Assembly (NCBI GenBank): GCA_903867845.1
Contig: CAIPSZ010000047.1
Span: 1-6,846 of the forward strand
Reading direction: 5' to 3'
DNA: 6,846 nt
Source of the DNA: Candidatus Kerfeldbacteria bacterium
Lineage (GTDB): Bacteria > Patescibacteriota > Patescibacteriia > PEXW01
The stretch's first letter is position 1. Every line of letters starts with the position of its first letter. Under the pieces are notes generated by a model. It was given only the letters and a program-made list of their open reading frames with translations. It was not told where the DNA came from and did not search any database. This document shows positions 5,026 through 6,846 of this stretch, in pieces. The translations under genes were made by a program, and so were the position numbers.

Positions 5026-6237
5026 ATGCCCACAAAGAAGCACCCCAAGAAGAAAGTTCTGGTGAAGAAGGCGAAGGTGAGCAAAGCACGTCGACCCGCC
5101 AAGCACGTGGTCGCACCACGCGTCACCCGGCAACGTTTTGCGTTCCCCGCTGACGCTGCCGACCAGATCCTGAAGACGGCCAAGCAACGCGGTTTCATTA
5201 CCGAAGGTGAACTGCTGTACTCCTTTCCCGATCTCGAAGACTACCTGCAGGACGTGGAAGACTTCCTGGCAACTATGGAGAAGCTTGGATTGCGCATCGT
5301 AGAGAACACGAACATCCTGGGGAGCATCGATGATGCCGAACCCGTCCTGACGAAGAAGGAGAAGAAGGTGAAGGACAAGGAAATCGACATGAGCCGCCTG
5401 GACCTCTCGGATATTTCTGGCGACTCCATTCAAATGTACTTGCGCGAAATTGGCAAAGTGCCCTTGCTCCGGCCGGGTGAGGAAATTACCCTAGCCAAGC
5501 GCAAGGAAGCCGGTGACGTGGAAGCCGAAAAGAAACTCGTCGAGGCGAACCTCCGTTTAGTTGTCTCGATCGCCAAGAAGTTCACGGGCCGCAGCTTGTC
5601 ATTGCTCGACCTCATCCAAGAGGGGAATATTGGGTTGTTCCGCGCTGTGGAAAAGTTTGACTACCGTAAGGGCTACAAATTCTCCACCTACGCCACGTGG
5701 TGGATCCGCCAGGCGATTACGCGCGCGCTGGCTGACCAGTCACGTACCATTCGCATTCCCGTGCACATGGTGGAAACCATCAACAAGTTCCAGCAGATCG
5801 AGCGTCAGCTCATCCAAGATTTGGGTCGCGAACCCCTGCCCGAGGAAATCGCTGCGGAAATGGGCGAGCCTATTGAGAAGATCCACCACATCATCAAAAT
5901 TTCCCAGGAAACCGTTTCGCTGGAAACGTCCGTGGGTGAAGATGATGAAGATTCCACACTCGGTGACTTCATTGAAGACCAGAAGACCATAAGCCCAGAC
6001 CGTGCCGCGGCCATGCAGCTGCTCCGTGACCACGTGAAGGACATTTTGGATTCCCTTAGCCCGCGCGAGCAGAAGATTCTGGAAATGCGCTTTGGCTTGC
6101 ACGATGGCGTGGCACACACTTTGGAAGAGGTGGGCCAGGAATTCGGCGTCACCCGCGAGCGTATTCGACAAATCGAAGCCAAGGCCTTGGAGCGCATCAA
6201 AGAGCACGAGGTCATGAAGAAGTTGCGGGATTACTAA
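5026..6237 (+). CDS. rpoD: RNA polymerase primary sigma factor RpoD (sigma70/SigA)
   Basis: Directs RNA polymerase to housekeeping promoters. Starting at ATG 5026 the protein has 403 residues; a GTG at 4993 would add eleven, and neither start has a clear SD. A Lys/Arg-rich, probably disordered N-terminus (1-35) precedes region 1.1 (about 43-95, ending GLRIVENT). An acidic/basic linker follows. Region 1.2 contains [16 protein letters not shown] (133-148). Region 2 (about 170-245) includes [20 protein letters not shown] and the -10 recognition segment [16 protein letters not shown]. Region 3 spans about 248-330, with the acidic 3.2 loop DEDSTLGDF. Region 4 (about 335-400) has the -35 helix-turn-helix [20 protein letters not shown]. 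The spacer between regions 1.2 and 2 is short, unlike the large insertion of proteobacterial RpoD. Region 1.1 and linkage to dnaG favour a group 1 primary sigma over an alternative one. The TTGACA/TATAAT-like promoters in this window fit its expected specificity. Confidence 0.97.
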   Translation: MPTKKHPKKKVLVKKAKVSKARRPAKHVVAPRVTRQRFAFPADAADQILKTAKQRGFITEGELLYSFPDLEDYLQDVEDFLATMEKLGLRIVENTNILGSIDDAEPVLTKKEKKVKDKEIDMSRLDLSDISGDSIQMYLREIGKVPLLRPGEEITLAKRKEAGDVEAEKKLVEANLRLVVSIAKKFTGRSLSLLDLIQEGNIGLFRAVEKFDYRKGYKFSTYATWWIRQAITRALADQSRTIRIPVHMVETINKFQQIERQLIQDLGREPLPEEIAAEMGEPIEKIHHIIKISQETVSLETSVGEDDEDSTLGDFIEDQKTISPDRAAAMQLLRDHVKDILDSLSPREQKILEMRFGLHDGVAHTLEEVGQEFGVTRERIRQIEAKALERIKEHEVMKKLRDY

Positions 6238-6276
6238 GTTGCCGAAGTTTGTTGTTTTCGCTAATCTGCAGTTTCT

Positions 6277-6300
6277 GAAGAGCCTCGGTTTTGGCTCTTC
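6277..6300 (+). other. Hairpin between rpoD and tRNA-Asn, overlapping the tRNA 5' end
   Basis: GAAGAGCC (6277-6284) and GGCTCTTC (6293-6300) form a perfect 8-bp stem with loop TCGGTTTT. Its 3' arm includes the first two bases of the tRNA, so it cannot coexist with the mature acceptor stem. No T-run follows. It may be a weak rpoD terminator or affect tRNA 5' processing. I found only a poor promoter candidate for the tRNA (TTGCCG 6239-6244, TAATCT 6262-6267). Confidence 0.4.
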
Positions 6301-6373
6301 CGGGGTAGCTCAGTGGTAGAGCGGTCGGCTGTTAACCGATTGGTCGCAGGTTCGAATCCTGTCCCCGGAGCCA
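6299..6373 (+). tRNA. tRNA-Asn, anticodon GTT
   Basis: A complete cloverleaf of 75 bases. The 7-bp acceptor pairs TCCGGGG (6299-6305) with CCCCGGA (6363-6369), followed by discriminator G and an encoded CCA (6371-6373). The D-arm is GCTC..GAGC. The anticodon stem GTCGG/CCGAT carries loop CTGTTAA with anticodon GTT, giving Asn. The T-arm is GCAGG/CCTGT with loop TTCGAAT. It follows rpoD by about 60 bases on the same strand. Its 3' end is repeated downstream and is complementary to its own 5' leader. Confidence 0.97.
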
Positions 6374-6374
6374 A
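6349..6374 (+). repeat. 26-bp direct repeat, copy 1 (3' end of tRNA-Asn), possible att site
   Basis: Twenty-six bases covering the end of the T-stem, T-loop, acceptor 3' strand, CCA and one further A recur identically at 6453-6478, 104 bases downstream. A direct repeat of a tRNA 3' end is the usual footprint of a tyrosine-recombinase integration event. A simple tandem duplication is the alternative. Confidence 0.8.
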
Positions 6375-6403
6375 AACCGTGGCTGTTCTCTTTCCAACAA
6401 AGT

Positions 6404-6477
6404 GCGGTCGGCTGGTAGCCGACTTGGGTCGTAATCCGGCAAGGATTACGACGGTTCGAATCCTGTCCCCGGAGCCA
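6404..6477 (+). pseudogene. 5'-truncated tRNA-like remnant
   Basis: From 6404 the sequence follows tRNA-Asn: GCGGTCGGCTG is shared, then comes an anticodon-type hairpin GTCGG/CCGAC with loop CTGGTAG. Read as an anticodon loop this gives GGT, a Thr anticodon. Next is a perfect 10-bp hairpin (GTCGTAATCC 6428-6437 with GGATTACGAC 6443-6452, loop GGCAA) in the place of the variable arm. The T-loop, acceptor 3' strand and CCA identical to tRNA-Asn follow (6455-6477). The 5' acceptor strand and D-arm are absent. The 5' half of the T-stem (GACGG) no longer matches CCTGT at two positions. It therefore cannot be a normal tRNA. It may be a decayed tRNA left by duplication or integration. Confidence 0.75.
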
Positions 6478-6478
6478 A
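6453..6478 (+). repeat. 26-bp direct repeat, copy 2, in the tRNA-like remnant
   Basis: Identical to the 3' end of tRNA-Asn at 6349-6374. It lies 42 bases before a lower-GC gene that runs off the right edge, so it could mark the boundary of acquired DNA. No integrase is visible in the window. Confidence 0.8.
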
Positions 6479-6520
6479 CGTCTGCGCTTGCTCGTGAGTA
6501 GCAGTTCCTAAAAACCCACT

Positions 6521-6846
6521 ATGAAGAATATCGTGCCGAAAGACACAAGGTACGTACCATTGACCCAGCAGTACTCATGCTGCGTGCCAACGAGCATTAG
6601 TATTATCATGTATAAACTAGGTATCCCACTCATGCCTATTGAACAGTTGGGGTACCATTTGGGGTTGATCGTCGACAAAGATCACCGAAATTTATTCTGG
6701 GGTGCGCGAACTGGCAAAAGGCCAGGGGCGGGTTTTGGTACCCAAATAAATACGAAGCGTTTTGAAATTAACAGGGTTTTTAAGAAGCTCAAAATACCAT
6801 TACACGTATCTACCCGTTCCATTGGAAGTTTTGCAAACGCAAAAGC
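6521..6846 (+). CDS. Partial protein, possible C39-like cysteine peptidase (runs off the edge)
   Basis: The frame is open from ATG 6521 to the window end: 108 complete codons and no stop. The N-terminus YVPLTQQYSCCVPTSISIIM (11-30) has Gln residues just before a Cys pair (C20, C21) and a following helix. This resembles the oxyanion Gln and nucleophile Cys arrangement of papain-fold C39-like peptidases, though the spacing is not the standard Q-x5-C. A later GYHLGL stretch (about 44-49) could belong to the same fold. The expected catalytic His and Asp would lie beyond or near the edge and cannot be confirmed. There is no signal peptide and no clear SD. GC is about 42%, against about 61% in a sampled part of dnaG, and the gene lies just past a duplicated tRNA 3' end, so horizontal acquisition is plausible. 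The ORF is probably real; the peptidase label is tentative. Confidence 0.55.
   Translation, partial: MKNIVPKDTRYVPLTQQYSCCVPTSISIIMYKLGIPLMPIEQLGYHLGLIVDKDHRNLFWGARTGKRPGAGFGTQINTKRFEINRVFKKLKIPLHVSTRSIGSFANAK

Noticed and set aside
6313..6501. A 62-codon plus-strand ORF across the tRNA region
   Set aside because: It is a translation of tRNA-Asn and the tRNA-like remnant; the GSNPVPG-type peptide is the usual artefact of reading a T-arm as protein.

Overview
The window is a densely packed bacterial segment carrying two housekeeping genes, dnaG (DNA primase) and rpoD (primary sigma factor). They are preceded by small accessory genes and followed by a tRNA-Asn and a lower-GC open end. The standard code fits every gene: no in-frame TGA is needed, and the stops seen are TAA and TAG. 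GC is high in the core (about 61% by hand count over 3301-3540) and falls to about 42% over 6601-6840. Short intergenic spaces, weak or absent Shine-Dalgarno sites on the housekeeping genes, many small orphan proteins and a rather short primary sigma factor would suit a Patescibacteria/CPR-type genome. That placement is an inference and no marker in the window proves it.

Layout. (1) 111-1236, plus strand: an unrecognised two-helix membrane protein whose 3' end overlaps tag (3-methyladenine DNA glycosylase I) by 14 bases, so the two are probably translationally coupled. (2) 1273-1500, minus strand: a 75-residue orphan convergent with tag, with a good SD and a near-consensus promoter. (3) 1641-2162, plus: an MTH1-like Nudix hydrolase read away from the orphan, closed by an intrinsic terminator overlapping its stop codon. 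(4) 2187-2358: about 170 bases without a credible ORF but rich in hairpins, bounded by that terminator and a second, very strong 14-bp terminator. (5) 2399-2929: a clear promoter driving two tiny adjacent genes of 88 and 69 codons, both predicted helical hairpins; the second has a ferritin-like E...ExxH pattern. (6) 2930-3204: leader region of dnaG, containing a diverged copy of the first 17 dnaG codons and a GC-rich repeat-like block. (7) 3205-6237: dnaG then rpoD, as in the macromolecular synthesis operon but without rpsU. (8) 6299-6373: tRNA-Asn(GTT) with encoded CCA, then a tRNA-like remnant sharing a 26-bp direct repeat with the tRNA 3' end. (9) 6521 to the right edge: the start of a lower-GC gene that may encode a C39-like cysteine peptidase.

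Function. tag and the Nudix enzyme are both damage-control functions (alkylated bases in DNA, possibly oxidised or non-canonical nucleotides in the pool), and the ferritin-like pair could relate to iron or oxidative stress. dnaG and rpoD supply replication priming and general transcription. The most unusual points are the duplicated dnaG start, the repeat-flanked tRNA-Asn 3' end with a composition change beyond it (a possible integration boundary), the complementarity between the tRNA leader and its CCA/trailer, and the tandem mini helical-hairpin proteins.
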